Assembly: GCA_007123425.1 (NCBI GenBank) | Contig: SKLC01000391.1 | Location: 1 to 6,171, forward strand | Origin: Nitriliruptoraceae bacterium | GTDB taxonomy: Bacteria > Actinomycetota > Nitriliruptoria > Nitriliruptorales > Nitriliruptoraceae | Direction: 5' to 3' | DNA length: 6,171 nt | Program-made: the position numbers and the translations under genes | The notes under the pieces: generated by a model | Told to the model about the DNA's origin: nothing | What the model saw: only the letters and a program-made list of their open reading frames with translations | Databases searched by the model: none | Part shown: positions 4,830 to 6,171 of the stretch, in pieces | Layout: the number at the start of each line of letters is the position of its first letter | Numbering within the stretch: position 1 is the first letter of the stretch

Positions 4830-6171
4830 GCGCTCGTCCGCTCCCAGTAGGGGTCCTGCAGCTCGCGCTTGTAGAGCTTGCCGGTGCGGCTGCGGGGCAG
4901 CTCCTCGAGGAAGTCGACCGACCGCGGGCACTTGAACCCGGCGAGACGCTCGCGGCAGTAGGCGATCAGCTCGGCCTCGAGCTCCGAGCCCGCATCTGCG
5001 GTGTCCACGGGCTGGACGACCGCCTTGACCTCCTCGCCGAACTCCTCGTGCGGGATGCCGAAGACGGCGACGTCGGCCACCTGCGGGTGCATGATGAGCT
5101 CCGACTCGATCTCGGCCGGGTAGATGTTGACCCCGCCCGAGAGGATCAGGTGCGAGCGCCGGTCGGCGAGGTAGAGGAAGCCGTCCTCGTCGATCCAGCC
5201 CACGTCGCCGAGCGTGCTCCAGCCCTTGTCGTTGTAGGCGTCGGCGGTCTTCTCGGGCGCGTTGTGGTATTCGAACTGCGGCCCGTCCGCGAAGTAGACC
5301 GTGCCGATCTCACCGGGCGGGAGGTCGGTGCCATCCTCGTCGACGATGTGGATCTCGCCGAGCAGCGCCCGGCCGACCGAGCCCTTGTGCTCGAGCCACT
5401 CGTGGGAGTCGATGGCGACGAAGCCGTTGCCCTCGGTGCCCGCGTAGTACTCGTAGATCACCGGGCCCCACCACTCGATCATCTGCTCCTTGATCGGGAC
5501 GGGGCAGGGCGCGGCGGCGTGCACGGCGGCCTGGATGCTGGAGACGTCGTAGCGGGTGCGCACCTCCTCGGGCAGTCGCAGCATGCGCACGAACATCGTC
5601 GGGACGAACTGCCCGTGGGTGACGCCGTGGCGCTCGATCAGCTCCAGCGCCTGCTCAGGCTCGAAGCGCTCCATCACCACCGCCGTGCCGCCCAGACGGT
5701 GGACCGCCATCGTGTAGCGCAGCGGGGCGGCGTGGTACAGCGGCGCGGGGGAGAGGTAGACCGTGTGCTCGTCCATGCCGTACAGGCCCTGCACGAGCAT
5801 CAGCAGCGCCGTCGGGGTCTCGACCGGCTCGTCGACGAGCTTCGGCTTGATCCCCTTGGGCTTGCCGGTGGTGCCCGATGAGTAGAGCAGGTCCGACCCG
5901 CGCGGCTGCTCGGCCAACGGCTCGGACGACTGGGCACCGATGACCTCCTCGTAGGACTCGAACCCCTCGGCGGTCTCGTCCATCATCAGCCACGCACGCA
6001 CCCCGGGCAGCCGGTCACGCACCGCACCCACCACCTCGCGGTAGGCCTGTGAGGTGATCATCACCTGCGCGCCGGCGTCCTCGACGATGTAGGCGATCTC
6101 GTCCGGGGTCAGCCGCGTGCTGATCGCGGTGTAGTACAGCCCCGAGCGCTCGGCGCCCCAGCACACCTCCA
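4826..6171 (-). CDS. Acyl-CoA synthetase, ANL superfamily (5' end off the window)
   Basis: ATP-dependent ligase converting a carboxylic acid to its acyl-CoA through an acyl-adenylate. 447 residues are visible. The frame is open through the right edge, so the GTG at 6166 is internal, not a start. The visible part begins in the AMP-binding domain (GAERSGLYYTAIS). The phosphate loop YSSGTTGKPKG lies about 95-105 residues in. The adenine/acyl motif YYAGTEGNG is encoded near 5430-5457, and GDVGWIDEDGFLYLADRRSH near 5153-5212 holds the ATP-ribose Asp and the hinge. GGVNIYPAEIE follows, and the catalytic lysine is in SRTGKLYK near 4870-4893. Full-length family members run about 500-520 residues, so roughly 60-70 are missing. 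The wording of these motifs resembles mycobacterial FadD-type and bile-acid-type CoA ligases, but I cannot name the substrate. It lies upstream of, and overlaps, the NUDIX gene. Confidence 0.9.
   Translation of the reverse strand, partial: EVCWGAERSGLYYTAISTRLTPDEIAYIVEDAGAQVMITSQAYREVVGAVRDRLPGVRAWLMMDETAEGFESYEEVIGAQSSEPLAEQPRGSDLLYSSGTTGKPKGIKPKLVDEPVETPTALLMLVQGLYGMDEHTVYLSPAPLYHAAPLRYTMAVHRLGGTAVVMERFEPEQALELIERHGVTHGQFVPTMFVRMLRLPEEVRTRYDVSSIQAAVHAAAPCPVPIKEQMIEWWGPVIYEYYAGTEGNGFVAIDSHEWLEHKGSVGRALLGEIHIVDEDGTDLPPGEIGTVYFADGPQFEYHNAPEKTADAYNDKGWSTLGDVGWIDEDGFLYLADRRSHLILSGGVNIYPAEIESELIMHPQVADVAVFGIPHEEFGEEVKAVVQPVDTADAGSELEAELIAYCRERLAGFKCPRSVDFLEELPRSRTGKLYKRELQDPYWERTSA

Noticed and set aside
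4002..4931. Longer version of the NUDIX protein starting at 4931
   Set aside because: The extra 34 residues are Arg/Ala-rich and overlap the conserved ligase C-terminus. The ATG at 4829 gives a standard ATGA overlap.
4826..6166. GTG at 6166 as the true start of the ligase
   Set aside because: The frame stays open upstream to the window edge, and the protein would lack the first part of the AMP-binding domain. The gene is cut by the window.

Overview
The window reads as chromosomal DNA of a high-GC actinobacterium. Codons end almost always in G or C, GTG starts are common, genes are tightly packed with GTGA/ATGA stop-start overlaps, and the protein families are typical of acyl-CoA degrading Nocardioides/Mycobacterium-like genomes. 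The genus is inferred, not shown. Six protein genes account for nearly all of the sequence. I see no RNA genes, mobile elements, CRISPR arrays or stretches over 300 bases without a gene.

Layout. A leftward operon occupies the left half: a short-chain dehydrogenase/reductase (SDR, 2115-2903), a two-[4Fe-4S] protein related to reductive dehalogenases and epoxyqueuosine reductase QueG (722-2056), and a TesB-type double-hotdog acyl-CoA thioesterase (725 down to the left edge, incomplete). Diverging from it is a rightward SDR (3039-3944) that resembles the (3R)-hydroxyacyl-CoA dehydrogenase domain of peroxisomal multifunctional enzyme 2. The 135-bp gap between the two SDR genes holds a perfect 14-bp palindrome carrying overlapping TATAGT boxes on both strands. 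Just next to it is an imperfect dyad close to the KstR2-type operator AnCAAGnnCTTGnT. After the rightward SDR a strong GC-rich hairpin separates it from a convergent leftward pair: an acyl-CoA synthetase (right edge to 4826, 5' end missing) overlapping a NUDT19-like NUDIX hydrolase (4002-4829).

Together the genes suggest handling of CoA thioesters. The ligase activates a carboxylic acid, the SDRs oxidise or reduce hydroxy/oxo groups on the acyl-CoA, the thioesterase releases free acid, and the NUDIX enzyme may trim CoA or acyl-CoA. The Fe-S protein is the odd member: it looks like a cytoplasmic corrinoid-type reductase of unknown substrate embedded in an acyl-CoA operon. The substrate class (fatty acid, steroid side chain or ring fragment, other) cannot be fixed from sequence alone. 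The KstR2-like site makes steroid-type catabolism a testable idea.
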